Positions 17,748 through 28,142 of a DNA stretch of 64,000 nucleotides are shown one piece after another. The DNA lies in NCBI RefSeq assembly GCF_900129405.1, contig NZ_FQVQ01000017.1, forward strand, positions 1-64,000, in the 5' to 3' direction. Source of the DNA: Flavobacterium fontis (lineage in GTDB: Bacteria; Bacteroidota; Bacteroidia; Flavobacteriales; Flavobacteriaceae). Within the stretch, counting starts at the first letter, position 1, and each line of letters opens with the position of its first letter. Both the position numbers and the translations under genes were made by a program. Under the pieces are notes generated by a model. That model did no database searches and had not been told where the DNA came from. It saw only the letters and a list, made by a program, of their open reading frames with translations.

Positions 17748-19508
17748 ATGGCTGAATTAAACAAAGATCAAGTAGCGTTTTTAAATGAATTTAACTGGCA
17801 TAACTATGCCGAAGGAATCGACGCAGTAGACGAGAACAATTTAAGAGAATTTGAAGACTTAGTTGCTAAGACTTTCATTTCTACCGACAACGAAGAAGTG
17901 GTTGAAGGTGTGGTTGTTCGTATTACTGACCGTGACGCTATCGTTGATATTAATGCAAAATCGGAAGGGGTTATTTCTTTAAACGAATTCCGTTACAACC
18001 CAAACTTGAAAGTTGGGGACAAAGTAGAAGTATTAATCGATGTACGTGAAGACAAAACAGGACAATTAGTACTTTCTCACCGTAAAGCAAGAACAATCAA
18101 ATCATGGGATCGCGTTATCGCTGCACACGAAACTGGCGAAATCGTTAACGGTTTTGTAAAATGCAGAACCAAAGGGGGTATGATCGTTGACGTATTCGGA
18201 ATCGAGGCTTTCTTACCTGGTTCTCAAATCGACGTGAAACCTATCCGTGATTACGATGTATACGTAAACAAAATGATGGAATTCAAAGTGGTAAAAATTA
18301 ACCACGAATTCAAAAACGTTGTAGTATCGCACAAAGCATTGATCGAAGCAGATATCGAAGTTCAGAAAAAAGAAATCATCGGTCAATTAGAAAAAGGTCA
18401 AGTATTAGAAGGTGTAGTTAAAAACATCACTTCTTACGGTGTATTCATCGATTTAGGAGGTGTTGACGGATTAATCCACATCACTGACTTATCTTGGTCA
18501 CGTATCAACCACCCCAGCGAAGTATTGGAATTAGACCAAAAATTGAATGTGGTTATCTTAGACTTTGATGATGAGAAAACACGTATCCAATTAGGTTTAA
18601 AACAATTACACGCGCACCCATGGGATGCTTTAGGATCTGAATTATCTGTAGGTGATAAAGTGAAAGGTAAAGTAGTCGTTATCGCTGACTACGGAGCTTT
18701 CATCGAAGTAGCTGAAGGTGTGGAAGGTTTGATTCACGTTTCTGAAATGTCTTGGTCGACTCACTTACGTTCAGCGCAAGATTTCGTAAAAGTTGGTGAT
18801 GAAGTTGAGGCTGTGATCTTAACCTTAGACCGCGATGAGCGTAAAATGTCTTTAGGGATCAAACAATTATCACAAGATCCTTGGACGGATATTACCTCTA
18901 AATACCCTGTTGGTTCGAAACACACGGGTATCGTTCGTAACTTCACTAACTTCGGTATCTTCGTTGAATTAGAAGAAGGAATCGATGGTTTAGTTTACAT
19001 CTCTGACTTGTCTTGGACGAAAAAAATCAAGCATCCATCAGAATTTGTTAACGTTGGTGATAAATTAGATGTAGTTGTGTTAGAATTGGACGTAGATGGA
19101 AGAAAACTTTCATTAGGTCACAAACAAACGACTGAAAATCCATGGGATAAGCACGAAGCAGCTTACGGTGTAGGTACAGTTCACAGCGGAACTATTGCTG
19201 AAATCGTTGACAAAGGTGCTACGGTTGATTTCGGAGATGATGTGGTTGCCTTCATTCCTGCACGTCACTTAGAAAAAGAAGACGGTAAGAAATTGAAAAA
19301 AGGGGAATCAGCTGAATTTAAAGTGATTGAATTCAATAAAGAATTCAAACGCGTAGTTGCTTCTCACACCGCAATCTTCAGAGAAGAAGAAGAGAAAAAC
19401 GTAAAAGCAGTTGAAACTACTTCTACTAACGCTCCCGCTTCAACTTTAGGCGATAACAATGACATCTTGGCTGAATTAAAAGCTAAAATGGAAAAAGGTG
19501 AAAAGTAA
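17748..19508 (+). CDS. rpsA: 30S ribosomal protein S1
   Basis: RNA-binding ribosomal protein that helps load mRNA on the 30S subunit. Six S1 OB-fold repeats can be followed, opening at about GVVVRITDRDAIVD, GFVKCRTKGGMIVD, GVVKNITSYGVFID, GKVVVIADYGAFIE, GIVRNFTNFGIFVE and GTIAEIVDKGATVD. The start is ATG at 17748 (MAELNKDQVAFLNEF), not the TTG at 17637 that extends the open frame into the leader. The length of 586 is normal for Bacteroidota. Codon choice is visibly uniform (TTA, GTA, AAA), as expected of a highly expressed gene. A strong terminator follows. Confidence 0.97.
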   Translation: MAELNKDQVAFLNEFNWHNYAEGIDAVDENNLREFEDLVAKTFISTDNEEVVEGVVVRITDRDAIVDINAKSEGVISLNEFRYNPNLKVGDKVEVLIDVREDKTGQLVLSHRKARTIKSWDRVIAAHETGEIVNGFVKCRTKGGMIVDVFGIEAFLPGSQIDVKPIRDYDVYVNKMMEFKVVKINHEFKNVVVSHKALIEADIEVQKKEIIGQLEKGQVLEGVVKNITSYGVFIDLGGVDGLIHITDLSWSRINHPSEVLELDQKLNVVILDFDDEKTRIQLGLKQLHAHPWDALGSELSVGDKVKGKVVVIADYGAFIEVAEGVEGLIHVSEMSWSTHLRSAQDFVKVGDEVEAVILTLDRDERKMSLGIKQLSQDPWTDITSKYPVGSKHTGIVRNFTNFGIFVELEEGIDGLVYISDLSWTKKIKHPSEFVNVGDKLDVVVLELDVDGRKLSLGHKQTTENPWDKHEAAYGVGTVHSGTIAEIVDKGATVDFGDDVVAFIPARHLEKEDGKKLKKGESAEFKVIEFNKEFKRVVASHTAIFREEEEKNVKAVETTSTNAPASTLGDNNDILAELKAKMEKGEK

Positions 19509-19533
19509 TCACAAGTTGATGAATACATAAGGG

Positions 19534-19568
19534 AAATCCCGGACTTAGGTTCGGGATTTTTTTTTACC
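19534..19568 (+). terminator. Intrinsic terminator after rpsA
   Basis: AAATCCCG (19534-19541) pairs with CGGGATTT (19552-19559), with a further AC/GT pair inside, followed by a long T-run. Confidence 0.9.
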
Positions 19569-19638
19569 AAAAAACCAATAGTGTATTCTTGTCGTATATG
19601 TCTAAACAAATAAGATAGTAATATTTAAAAAAGAATTT

Positions 19639-20196
19639 ATGAAAACAAGAAATCAATTGGTCCAATTCGTTTTAGTCGGATTATTATGCTCAGGTATCGC
19701 TTTTGCGCAAAGTGAAAAAACAGTCAATGTAGGAGGAGCTCCCATGTATCCCTCCAAAAATATTGTTCAGAATGCTCTTAATTCAAAAGATCATACCACT
19801 TTGGTGGCTGCCGTAAAAGCCGCCGGTTTGGTCGATGTGTTGCAAAGCGCTGGCCCATTTACCGTTTTTGCACCCACCAATGCTGCCTTCGATAAATTGC
19901 CTGCTGGTACCGTGGACTATTTGTTGAAACCCGAAAATTTAGAAAAACTGCAAACGGTTTTAAAGTTTCATGTGGTAGCAGGAAAATTTTCTGCCGAAGA
20001 TTTAATGAATCTTGTCAAAAAAGGGAAGGGGAAAGCAACATTAAAAACGGTAGCTGGTGGCGAATTAACAGTCACACAAAAAGGCAATACACTCTTGGTG
20101 AGTGACCGAAATGGAAATGTAGCTACCGTGACTATCGGCAATGTTTTCCAATCCAATGGTGTGATTCATGTGGTAGATACCGTTGTGTTACCGTAA
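19639..20196 (+). CDS. Secreted fasciclin-domain protein
   Basis: A signal peptide ending GIAFAQ precedes one FAS1 domain (about 45-185) with the H1 motif GPFTVFAPTNAAFDKLP and the H2-like end NGVIHVVDTVVLP. FAS1 proteins are surface or periplasmic and linked to adhesion; the exact role here is unknown. The length of 185 is typical of single-domain bacterial forms. It stands alone and ends in a strong bidirectional terminator. Confidence 0.92.
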   Translation: MKTRNQLVQFVLVGLLCSGIAFAQSEKTVNVGGAPMYPSKNIVQNALNSKDHTTLVAAVKAAGLVDVLQSAGPFTVFAPTNAAFDKLPAGTVDYLLKPENLEKLQTVLKFHVVAGKFSAEDLMNLVKKGKGKATLKTVAGGELTVTQKGNTLLVSDRNGNVATVTIGNVFQSNGVIHVVDTVVLP

Positions 20197-20228
20197 ATAG
20201 TTAATTATGTTTTGTTAGGTTTAAAATG

Positions 20229-20262
20229 AAAAGACCGATTCGTAAATGAATCGGTCTTTTTT
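20229..20262. terminator. Bidirectional terminator between convergent genes
   Basis: AAAAGACCGATTC (20229-20241), loop GTAAAT, exact complement 20248-20260, flanked by A and T runs on both sides. It can serve the fasciclin gene (plus) and the membrane protein gene (minus). Confidence 0.95.
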
Positions 20263-20980
20263 AATTTTCTTTAAAGGGACGGTTCCAAATTTCACTATTG
20301 AAGTTTTTACCCATCATGAAAAAGTAATAGGCAACCGTTGCGACTATAGATTTGAAAGCAAATAAAAATACGATAAAGGGTGCCCATAATAGGGTAGTTC
20401 CTAATTTATTTAGGGGCATTACCCAAGTGAATAACGCACTTACTACCAAACTAAAGACCATAAATGTTACCGCATTTTTAATCGGCCAATACTTCCACTT
20501 TCGCCAAGGTGATACATCATTTCCCCATTGGTGAATTAAATAATAGTAATCATTACCCAAAGGAGCAAACAACAAGGGATCATCATAATTTTTAAGACTA
20601 AAGGTCTTGGAAGGTGCCGCGATTTTCAATCCTTGTAATGAAACATTATGTGTTTTTTCTAAATCTTGAATCGCATCAATAGCTTCTACTGGAAAATCTT
20701 GTTTAAATAACGTGATATCCAAAAAGCGAAGTCGATAGTCGATACACAACTTTTTGATGTGCGTTTCATGGTAAATACGCTCAGTGTCCAATAAATCAAA
20801 GGTAAGCGCATTTGGTGTGGAAACAAGTGACTCTTCTGCCGTAGCACATGCATGGGAAGCGACTAACGTTCTCGTTTTGCTCGTTTTGCGTAACGAATCA
20901 ACGAATGAATCGGGAGATGTAATCTTGTTGCGGACTTGCTGTAATTCCACCGCTAACGATCTTTTTTCAAGCAATCTCAT
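20261..20980 (-). CDS. Membrane protein of unknown function
   Basis: 239 residues from ATG at 20980 (MRLLEKRSLAVELQQ); a TTG at 21004 would add eight residues. The first two thirds are soluble and contain a conserved-looking RLRFLDITLFK and PLGNDYYYLIHQWGNDVSPWR, split here from longer text. Two hydrophobic segments near the C-terminus (about 165-185 and 190-220) should anchor it in the inner membrane. I do not recognise a family with a known role. It lies downstream of the pheT terminator and probably has its own promoter. Confidence 0.7.
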   Translation of the reverse strand: MRLLEKRSLAVELQQVRNKITSPDSFVDSLRKTSKTRTLVASHACATAEESLVSTPNALTFDLLDTERIYHETHIKKLCIDYRLRFLDITLFKQDFPVEAIDAIQDLEKTHNVSLQGLKIAAPSKTFSLKNYDDPLLFAPLGNDYYYLIHQWGNDVSPWRKWKYWPIKNAVTFMVFSLVVSALFTWVMPLNKLGTTLLWAPFIVFLFAFKSIVATVAYYFFMMGKNFNSEIWNRPFKEN

Positions 20981-21063
20981 GGTGAAGTGGTAAAAGTTTG
21001 ACAATTACGAATTTAAAAGAAATTGCAAACGTATAACGATGAACTTTCGTTAATTTTTTACCT

Positions 21064-21088
21064 AAAAAAAAGCCATCATTTACGATGG
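21064..21088 (-). terminator. Intrinsic terminator of pheT
   Basis: On the minus strand AAGCCATC, loop, GATGGCTT, then a run of T (plus-strand A run at 21064-21070). Confidence 0.85.
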
Positions 21089-21117
21089 CTTGATTTTTTA
21101 AACTTAGAAGCTTTGAT

Positions 21118-23541
21118 TTAACGCAGCTGTGCGCCCACTTCATTTTGAAAGACGGTCTGTAGTTTCCCCATGATTTTATCAATCTGCGTGTCCGTAAGAG
21201 TTTTGGTCGTATCTTGGAGAATAAAACTCAAGGCATACGATTTTTTGCCCTCCGGTAAATTTTTGCCCTCATACACATCAAATAAGTTTACTTGTTTTAG
21301 CAAACTTTTTTCCGTTTGACGAGCCAATTTATAGAGACTTTCAAAAGCAACACTTTGGTCCACTAATAAAGCAAGGTCACGACGAACTTCAGGATACTTC
21401 GGAATGTCTTGGAATTTGATTTTATTGGAAATCATTTTGATGATCAAGTCCCAATTAAAATCGGCATAGAAGACTTCTTGCTTTATGTCAAAATGCTTGA
21501 TAATATGTTTTTTAACTACTCCAAATTCAACCAATACATCATTGCCGAATCCCATCGATATTCCTTCTGAAAACACATCGTTTTGTACGGGTTTATCCTC
21601 AATCTTATGGTATCCTAATCGATCAAATAAGGAAAGAATCACCCCTTTGAAAACAAAGAAATCGGTAGGACGTTGGGGTTCATTCCAACTTTCAGCAGTT
21701 CGATCACCGGTCATGAAAACGGTTAGATGTTTTTTCTCTTGATAGCCTGATAACAATTTGTGATATGTTTTCCCGAACTCAAACAATTTCAAATCCCCAT
21801 TCTTACGGTTGATATTGTACGACAACGCTTCCAAGCCCGAAAATAACATGGATTGACGCAAGGTTGCCAAATCGTTACTCAACGGATTCAACATCGAAAC
21901 ATTGTATTCCTCTTTCAATTGAGGCGATAACTTTACATAATCGCCAGTCGTGAGCGAATTGGCCATCATTTCATGAAAGCCTAACGCATTTAATTGATGC
22001 GCTACAATGTTTTGTAATTTATAATCTTCTGTGCGCGGCGAATTGGCTACCGTAGCATTGATTTTCTTGGTAAAATTTACATTGTTGTATCCATACACGC
22101 GAAGAATTTCTTCAATCACATCAATCTCGCGTTGCACATCTACACGATACGCTGGGATAATTAATCCTAATCCAGCGTCGGTAATGCTATTGACCTTGAT
22201 ATCCAATGACGCTAAAATCTTTTTGATGGTTTCCTTCGGAATTTCTTGACCAATTAATTTAAACGCTTTGTCAAAATTCAAGAAAACCGAAAAATCCTCG
22301 ACTTTTTTGGGATATAAATCCACTACATCCGAAGTCATTTCACCACCCGCTACTTCCATAATCAACATGGAAGCTCTTTTTAAGGCATATTCGGTAATAT
22401 TGGGGTCGATCCCGCGCTCAAAACGAAAAGAAGCATCAGTACTCAATCCATGGCGTTTGGCCGTTTTACGAATCGTAACGGGATTAAAATACGCACTTTC
22501 CAAGAATATAGAAGTCGTCGTTTCAGTCACGCCAGAAGATTTACCACCGAAAACGCCCGCCATACACAATGGACCGTTTTCATCACAAATCATGAGGTCG
22601 TCTTCATGCAATACCCGTTCGGTATCGTCCAAAGTGACAAATTTAGTTCCCGCAGCTACCGTTTTTACAGTGATTTTTCCATTGATTTTGGCGGCGTCAA
22701 AAGCATGCAACGGTTGACCCAATTCATGTAAAATATAATTGGTGACATCCACAATATTATTTTTTGGACTGAGTCCAATCGCTTTTAAACGGTTTTGCAA
22801 CCATTCTGGTGAAGGTTTCACTTTAATTCCCGAAATCGTCACACCACAATACCGTGGACATAACTTAGCATCCACCACATCCACAGGAATTTTCAAGGTG
22901 CGTTTGTCCACTTTAAAGGCAGAAACCGAAGGAGTGATCAACTCAATATTCTTATTGCGAAGTAACAAACCTGCACGCAAGTCCCTAGCGACCCCCATAT
23001 GTGACATCGCATCGGCACGGTTGGGCGTTAGTCCAATTTCAAACACCTCATCGTTTTCAATTTTCAATACTTCAGCAAGAGGTGTTCCCGGTTTTAATTT
23101 AGCATCCAAAATCATAATGCCCTCGTGATTGGTTCCCAAACCCAATTCGTCCTCGGCGCATATCATCCCGTGGCTTTCTTGGCCGCGAATTTTTCCTTTT
23201 TTGATTTCAAATTCGTTCCCCGAAGCATCAAACAGCAGCGTGCCGATGGTGGCTACAGGTACTTTTTGACCCGCCGCAACATTAGGAGCCCCGCAAACTA
23301 TTTGCACAGGTGGATTGCCATCGCCCAAATCAACGGTGGTTACTTTTAATCGATCGGCATCAGGGTGTTTTTCACAGGTTTTTACTTCACCCACGACAAC
23401 CCCAACCAAACCGCCTTTCACCGATTGGTATTTTTCGACCACTTCTACTTCTAAACCTAAGTCGGTTAGTAAAGCCGCAGTCTCTTCTGAAGGTAAATCT
23501 ATTTTTAAAAATTGCTTAAGCCAATTATAGGAAATTCGCAT
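21118..23541 (-). CDS. pheT: Phenylalanyl-tRNA synthetase beta subunit
   Basis: Beta chain of the heterotetrameric enzyme charging tRNA-Phe. Domains in order: N-terminal MRISYNWLKQFL, EMAP-II-like tRNA-binding domain (about 40-150), B3/B4 editing domain (GVFGGKSSGVTE), B5 domain, catalytic-like core, and C-terminal FDX-ACB anticodon-binding domain (FQDIPKYPEVRRDLAL to end). The length of 807 is usual. A TATCTTTG box at 23565-23572 on the minus strand may be its promoter. pheS is not next to it, as is common in Bacteroidota. Confidence 0.98.
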   Translation of the reverse strand: MRISYNWLKQFLKIDLPSEETAALLTDLGLEVEVVEKYQSVKGGLVGVVVGEVKTCEKHPDADRLKVTTVDLGDGNPPVQIVCGAPNVAAGQKVPVATIGTLLFDASGNEFEIKKGKIRGQESHGMICAEDELGLGTNHEGIMILDAKLKPGTPLAEVLKIENDEVFEIGLTPNRADAMSHMGVARDLRAGLLLRNKNIELITPSVSAFKVDKRTLKIPVDVVDAKLCPRYCGVTISGIKVKPSPEWLQNRLKAIGLSPKNNIVDVTNYILHELGQPLHAFDAAKINGKITVKTVAAGTKFVTLDDTERVLHEDDLMICDENGPLCMAGVFGGKSSGVTETTTSIFLESAYFNPVTIRKTAKRHGLSTDASFRFERGIDPNITEYALKRASMLIMEVAGGEMTSDVVDLYPKKVEDFSVFLNFDKAFKLIGQEIPKETIKKILASLDIKVNSITDAGLGLIIPAYRVDVQREIDVIEEILRVYGYNNVNFTKKINATVANSPRTEDYKLQNIVAHQLNALGFHEMMANSLTTGDYVKLSPQLKEEYNVSMLNPLSNDLATLRQSMLFSGLEALSYNINRKNGDLKLFEFGKTYHKLLSGYQEKKHLTVFMTGDRTAESWNEPQRPTDFFVFKGVILSLFDRLGYHKIEDKPVQNDVFSEGISMGFGNDVLVEFGVVKKHIIKHFDIKQEVFYADFNWDLIIKMISNKIKFQDIPKYPEVRRDLALLVDQSVAFESLYKLARQTEKSLLKQVNLFDVYEGKNLPEGKKSYALSFILQDTTKTLTDTQIDKIMGKLQTVFQNEVGAQLR

Positions 23542-23740
23542 GATTGTATTGATTTTGACGGGGGCAAAGATAGCGATATCGAGCGGGAAAGTAAAAATTA
23601 TTTGAAGTGATTTCCATCATTTGTATCCGAAAAAAAAGTGTGTAAAAATGTGTCAATTCGATTACATTAAACGCATTCTTCTAAAGCTTAATGAGCTGAA
23701 ATCTTTATGTTGTATTGAATTCAACAAGAAGTAAAAAAGA

Positions 23741-23757
23741 TTTATTGTGTCAATAAA
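23741..23757 (-). terminator. Possible terminator of the efflux operon
   Basis: On the minus strand TTTATTG, ACA, CAATAAA, then TCTTTTTT. The stem is short and AT-only and overlaps the stop codon of the TolC-like gene, so this is tentative. Confidence 0.3.
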
Positions 23758-25057
23758 ACTTCCAAAACCGCAAAGTACCCGATAATTCTTTGAGGGTGGT
23801 TTCGAAAATTTTGGCTTGAAAAAGAGCATTGCTATGGCGAATCTTTGCCTCAATGTATTGTTGCTGGGCAGTGCGGTATTCAATGGGAGTGAGTGTACCG
23901 ATTTTGAATTTTGCAAGCGTAATATCAAGATTTTGTGCAGCCAACGTCACATTATTTGCTTCAATAGTGGCCAAACTTTTTTGAGCAAGATAACTCTCAT
24001 AAGCACTTTGCAGTTGTCCAACGATCAATAATTCTTGTTGCGCCACAGTAAGTTTGGCATTTTCAATTTCTAATTTGGCAATGCGTTCGTCTCGACTAAT
24101 TTGGTTGCCTTGAAAAATAGGCATACTCGCCGAAAATCCGTACGTGAATCCTTGACTTTGCGACTGAGTAATGAATCCCAACGAGGCTTCCGTGCGTTGA
24201 ATGTTGTAGCCCGTATTCACTCGAATGGTAGGATATCGTCCAGCCCGAATTTGCTTCAATTGCAGTTCTGCACTGTTTTTAGCTAACATCAAAGCAATTA
24301 ACTGCGGATTTTGTGACTTGGCCAAGGAAATATGCGCAGCTAAATCTATATTTTCCTCCAAAATAACAGACTCTTCCACCTGAAAGTCCAGTTCAGGGGC
24401 ACGTGCCATCAAGACATTAAGATTAATTTTTGCCGCTTTGTATTGTTCTTTTTGTCGCACTTGCAGACTTTCGTCGGTGTTTAAATCGACTTGCGCATTG
24501 AGCACTTCGAGTTTGGAGGCTTTTCCAATTTTATACCGATTTTCAGCCACGGTATAACGCGCTTTAGATAATGCGATGGCCGTATCTACAGCCTTGATTT
24601 GTTGTTGCCGTTGTACCAAATCATAATACGCTACATAGATATCACCGACTCGGGTTAGAATTGCCGATTGAAGCGCGGCTTTACCTTGAGCCTCCAGTTT
24701 TTTCAATTGTTCTTTGCGGGCAAACATGCGAAGTCCGTCAAAAACGGTCCAATCCAAGGCCACACCAAAATTCAGGACTAAATTCTTGGCATTATTTAAC
24801 GTGCGTTCGGTGCCACCTTGTATTTGATTGGTATTGGTAATCGAGTTAATGTCATTGACATTGAGCATGATATTGGGCAACATTCCCGCGTTTCCGGCAT
24901 CATTTCGAGTTGAAGCGATACTGGCATTGTTTTTGGCCAATACAATATCGAAGTTGTTTTGTAGTGCTATATCTAGCGCCTCCTCCAAACGAAGAATGGG
25001 TTGTGCAATTCCCGGCTGAAAAATGAAAAAAAGAAGAAATAAATAAATAGTTCGCAT
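23750..25057 (-). CDS. TolC-family outer-membrane efflux protein
   Basis: Outer-membrane channel of a tripartite efflux pump. A signal peptide ends PGIAQ, followed by two OEP repeats of long coiled-coil helices (LRLEEALDIALQNNFDIVLAK at the start, split by description; TLTPIEYRTAQQQYIEAK near the end). The 435-residue length fits. It is the last gene of a minus-strand operon: adaptor 28143-29201, RND pump 25061-28138, then this gene after 3 nt, so the three components are made together. Confidence 0.93.
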   Translation of the reverse strand: MRTIYLFLLFFIFQPGIAQPILRLEEALDIALQNNFDIVLAKNNASIASTRNDAGNAGMLPNIMLNVNDINSITNTNQIQGGTERTLNNAKNLVLNFGVALDWTVFDGLRMFARKEQLKKLEAQGKAALQSAILTRVGDIYVAYYDLVQRQQQIKAVDTAIALSKARYTVAENRYKIGKASKLEVLNAQVDLNTDESLQVRQKEQYKAAKINLNVLMARAPELDFQVEESVILEENIDLAAHISLAKSQNPQLIALMLAKNSAELQLKQIRAGRYPTIRVNTGYNIQRTEASLGFITQSQSQGFTYGFSASMPIFQGNQISRDERIAKLEIENAKLTVAQQELLIVGQLQSAYESYLAQKSLATIEANNVTLAAQNLDITLAKFKIGTLTPIEYRTAQQQYIEAKIRHSNALFQAKIFETTLKELSGTLRFWKFY

Positions 25058-25060
25058 AGC

Positions 25061-28000
25061 TTAGTTTTCTATTGCATCAAATTCAGGACGATGTTTACGG
25101 GCCCTTGACCACATTAAATAGACGGCGGGAATGACATAAAGGGTGAGTAGTAATGAAAACAATGTACCCCCCACGATAACCACGCCCATTCCCATACGAC
25201 TGCCCGAAGCTGCGCCCAATGACAAAGCAATCGGTAAGGCACCTAGTGCAATGGCTAAACTGGTCATCAATATCGGTCGCAGGCGAGCTTCAGAGGCTTC
25301 GACTATGGCCTCATACTTGGTGCGGCCTTGGGTGCGTAACTGATTGGCAAATTCAACAATCAAAATCCCGTTTTTAGTCACCAATCCAATTAGCATAACC
25401 GTACCAATTTGGCTAAATATATTCCAACTTTGACCAAACAACCAAAGCGACAACAAGGCACCGGCGACTGCCATAGGTACGGTAAGGATGATAATCAAAG
25501 GATCGACAAAACTTTCGAATTGAGCCGCCAAAATGAGGTAAATTAATAGTAGCGCTAGCCCAAAAGCAAAAAGGGTATTGGAACTACTTTCGACAAAATC
25601 ACGCGATTCCCCATTCAAGTCCGTAGTAAAGGAATCATCCAAAACTTTTGCTTTGATGGCATTCATCGCTTCAATTCCTTCCCCAATACTTTTTCCTGGC
25701 GCCAATCCCGCCGAAACTGTGGCCGACATATAGCGATTGTTATGATACAATTGCGGTGGATTGCTTTGTTCTTCTACGGTGACCACATTGTCGAGTTGTA
25801 CCAGCTCGCCCCGTTTGTTCTTTACATACATAGCGGTCAAGTCCAAGGGATCATCACGGTCTTTATCGTCAAATTGCCCAATAACTTGGTATTGTTTCCC
25901 ATTGCGCATAAAATAACCAAAACGTTGACCGCTCAATGAAAGTTGTAAAGTTTGAGCAACATCCAAAACGGATACGCCCAAGCTCTCGGCTTTTTCGCGG
26001 TCAATGGATAAATTCAACTCAGGTTTATTGAATTTCAAATTAACATCCACGATGGAGAAAGTTGGGTCTTGCGAAGCCAATTCCATAAATTGAGGAATCT
26101 TTTCCTGTAACTTTTCAAACGATTGGGCTTGAATGACGTACTGCACCGGAAGCCCGCCGCGTCGGTTTACCGAAATGGTAGGTTGCTCCGAAACTGTGAT
26201 TTTAGCGTCGGTATATTTTTTTGTCCATTTCCCAAGATCTTCCGCAATAGCCTTCTGATTGCGGGTTCTCGCTTCGGGTTCGACCAATGCCAATCGCACC
26301 CGGCCGGTATTGACCGCTGAGGTGAAAAAGGTAGGCGAGGTGACAATTAAACCTACTTTTTTCTCGGGAATAGAATCGTTAATCAATTGCGACAGGTCTT
26401 GCATCAAACGATCCGTATACTCGTAAGTGGCTCCTTCTGGTGTGGTTACTCCTAAAATAACCAAATTTCGATCGTCGTAGGGCGCGGTTTCTTTGGGTAA
26501 AATGTTGAAAAAGAGGTAAATCAATCCAAAGCAGGTTGCTAGAATCGGAAAACTTACCCATTTTTTTTCTAGAAAACGCTGGAGCGATTCAGCATACCCT
26601 TCATTCATTCGCTGAAAATAGGGTTCGGTAAATTGATAAAAACGACCCGGTTGGTGGCCGCCTTCTTTCATCAAATACGCATTAAGCATGGGCGTTAAGG
26701 TAAGCGAAACAAAAGCCGAGACCAGAACCGCAGCCCCGATGACCACCCCAAATTCCCTAAACAAGCGTCCGACAAACCCCTCCAAGAAAATGATGGGTAG
26801 AAAAACTGCAGCCAATGTGATTGAAATTGAAATGACAGCAAAGAAAATCTCATTCGACCCTTTGATAGCCGCTTCCATAGGGGACAATCCTTCTTCGACT
26901 TTTTTGAAGATATTTTCGGTCACCACAATTCCGTCATCGACAACCAAGCCCGTGGCCAAAACAATTGCTAAAAGGGTGAGCACATTGATGGAAAAGCCAC
27001 ACAAATACATGATAAAAAAGGTAGCAATCAACGAGACAGGAATGTCTAATAACGGACGAAATGCAATCGACCAATCCCTGAAAAACAAATAGATAATAAG
27101 GATTACTAAAAGTATCGATATCAATAAAGTTTCAGCAACTTCGGTCACCGATTTTTTGATAAAAAGGGTATTGTCTAAAGCGACATTCAAGTGTATATCT
27201 TTGGGCAAATCTTTTTCAAATTGCGCATATTGTTTGTAAAACTGGTCGGCGATATCCAAATAATTGGTTCCCGGTTGCGGAATAATAGCCAAGCCTAGCA
27301 TGGGTTTTCCCGATTCGGTTAATTGCGATTCTAAAACTTGGGGCGCCAATTCGGCACGGCCAATATCACTGAAACGAATTGTATTTCCACCTTCGGAAGC
27401 GATAATCATAGCATTAAATTCGTCTTCCTCAGCCAGATTTCCTAAAGTACGCACGGTAAGCTCTGTCGATTTTCCCGTAATTTTTCCTGAGGGCAATTCT
27501 ACATTTTGTGCATTCAATGCCGTCGAAATATCCTTGACCGTAAGTCCGTAAGCGCTCATTTTTACGGGGTCCAACCACAACCGCATCGCATATCGTTTTT
27601 GACCCCAAATTTGAACGCTACTCACTCCCGAAATGGTTTGCAATCTTTCGGCCAACACATTTTCAGCGTACTCACTTAATTCCATTACATTTCGAGTATC
27701 ACTTTGTACGGTCATGGTGATAATGGGATCCGAATCGGCATCGGCTTTGGCAACCACAGGTGGAGCGTCAATGTCTTGGGGAAGCGAACGAACCGCTTGC
27801 GCCACTTTATCGCGGACATCGTTGGCTGCTTCTTCCAAATTTTTCTCCAATTTAAACTCAACGGTAATCGTACTTGATCCTTGTGCCGAATTGGACGTAA
27901 TATTTCGAATCCCATCGACCGAGTTTATCGCTTTTTCGAGTGGCTCTGTGATTTGTTGTTCAATAATATCGGCATTGGCTCCCGTATAATTCGTTTGCAC

Positions 28001-28138
28001 TGTGATAACCGCCGGGTCAATGGAAGGAAATTCACGAACGCCCAAATAGGAGTAGCCCAATATCCCAAAAAGGATAATGAGCAAATTCACAACAATGGTG
28101 AATACAGGCCTTTTGATACTCAGTGTAGAAAGTCCCAT
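25061..28138 (-). CDS. RND efflux pump inner-membrane transporter (HAE1/AcrB-like)
   Basis: Proton-driven exporter of hydrophobic compounds. MGLSTLSIKRPVFTIVVN opens the first helix; LATGLVVDDGIVVTENI in TM4 carries the adjacent aspartates of the proton relay, and GLVTKNGILIVEFAN marks TM10-11. About 1025 residues and two homologous halves with large periplasmic loops are normal. The ATG at 28138 is chosen because the longer frame (to 28165) overlaps the upstream adaptor gene and adds nine unlikely residues. It lies 4 nt after the adaptor stop. Drug specificity cannot be predicted. Confidence 0.95.
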   Translation of the reverse strand: MGLSTLSIKRPVFTIVVNLLIILFGILGYSYLGVREFPSIDPAVITVQTNYTGANADIIEQQITEPLEKAINSVDGIRNITSNSAQGSSTITVEFKLEKNLEEAANDVRDKVAQAVRSLPQDIDAPPVVAKADADSDPIITMTVQSDTRNVMELSEYAENVLAERLQTISGVSSVQIWGQKRYAMRLWLDPVKMSAYGLTVKDISTALNAQNVELPSGKITGKSTELTVRTLGNLAEEDEFNAMIIASEGGNTIRFSDIGRAELAPQVLESQLTESGKPMLGLAIIPQPGTNYLDIADQFYKQYAQFEKDLPKDIHLNVALDNTLFIKKSVTEVAETLLISILLVILIIYLFFRDWSIAFRPLLDIPVSLIATFFIMYLCGFSINVLTLLAIVLATGLVVDDGIVVTENIFKKVEEGLSPMEAAIKGSNEIFFAVISISITLAAVFLPIIFLEGFVGRLFREFGVVIGAAVLVSAFVSLTLTPMLNAYLMKEGGHQPGRFYQFTEPYFQRMNEGYAESLQRFLEKKWVSFPILATCFGLIYLFFNILPKETAPYDDRNLVILGVTTPEGATYEYTDRLMQDLSQLINDSIPEKKVGLIVTSPTFFTSAVNTGRVRLALVEPEARTRNQKAIAEDLGKWTKKYTDAKITVSEQPTISVNRRGGLPVQYVIQAQSFEKLQEKIPQFMELASQDPTFSIVDVNLKFNKPELNLSIDREKAESLGVSVLDVAQTLQLSLSGQRFGYFMRNGKQYQVIGQFDDKDRDDPLDLTAMYVKNKRGELVQLDNVVTVEEQSNPPQLYHNNRYMSATVSAGLAPGKSIGEGIEAMNAIKAKVLDDSFTTDLNGESRDFVESSSNTLFAFGLALLLIYLILAAQFESFVDPLIIILTVPMAVAGALLSLWLFGQSWNIFSQIGTVMLIGLVTKNGILIVEFANQLRTQGRTKYEAIVEASEARLRPILMTSLAIALGALPIALSLGAASGSRMGMGVVIVGGTLFSLLLTLYVIPAVYLMWSRARKHRPEFDAIEN

Positions 28139-28142
28139 TGCT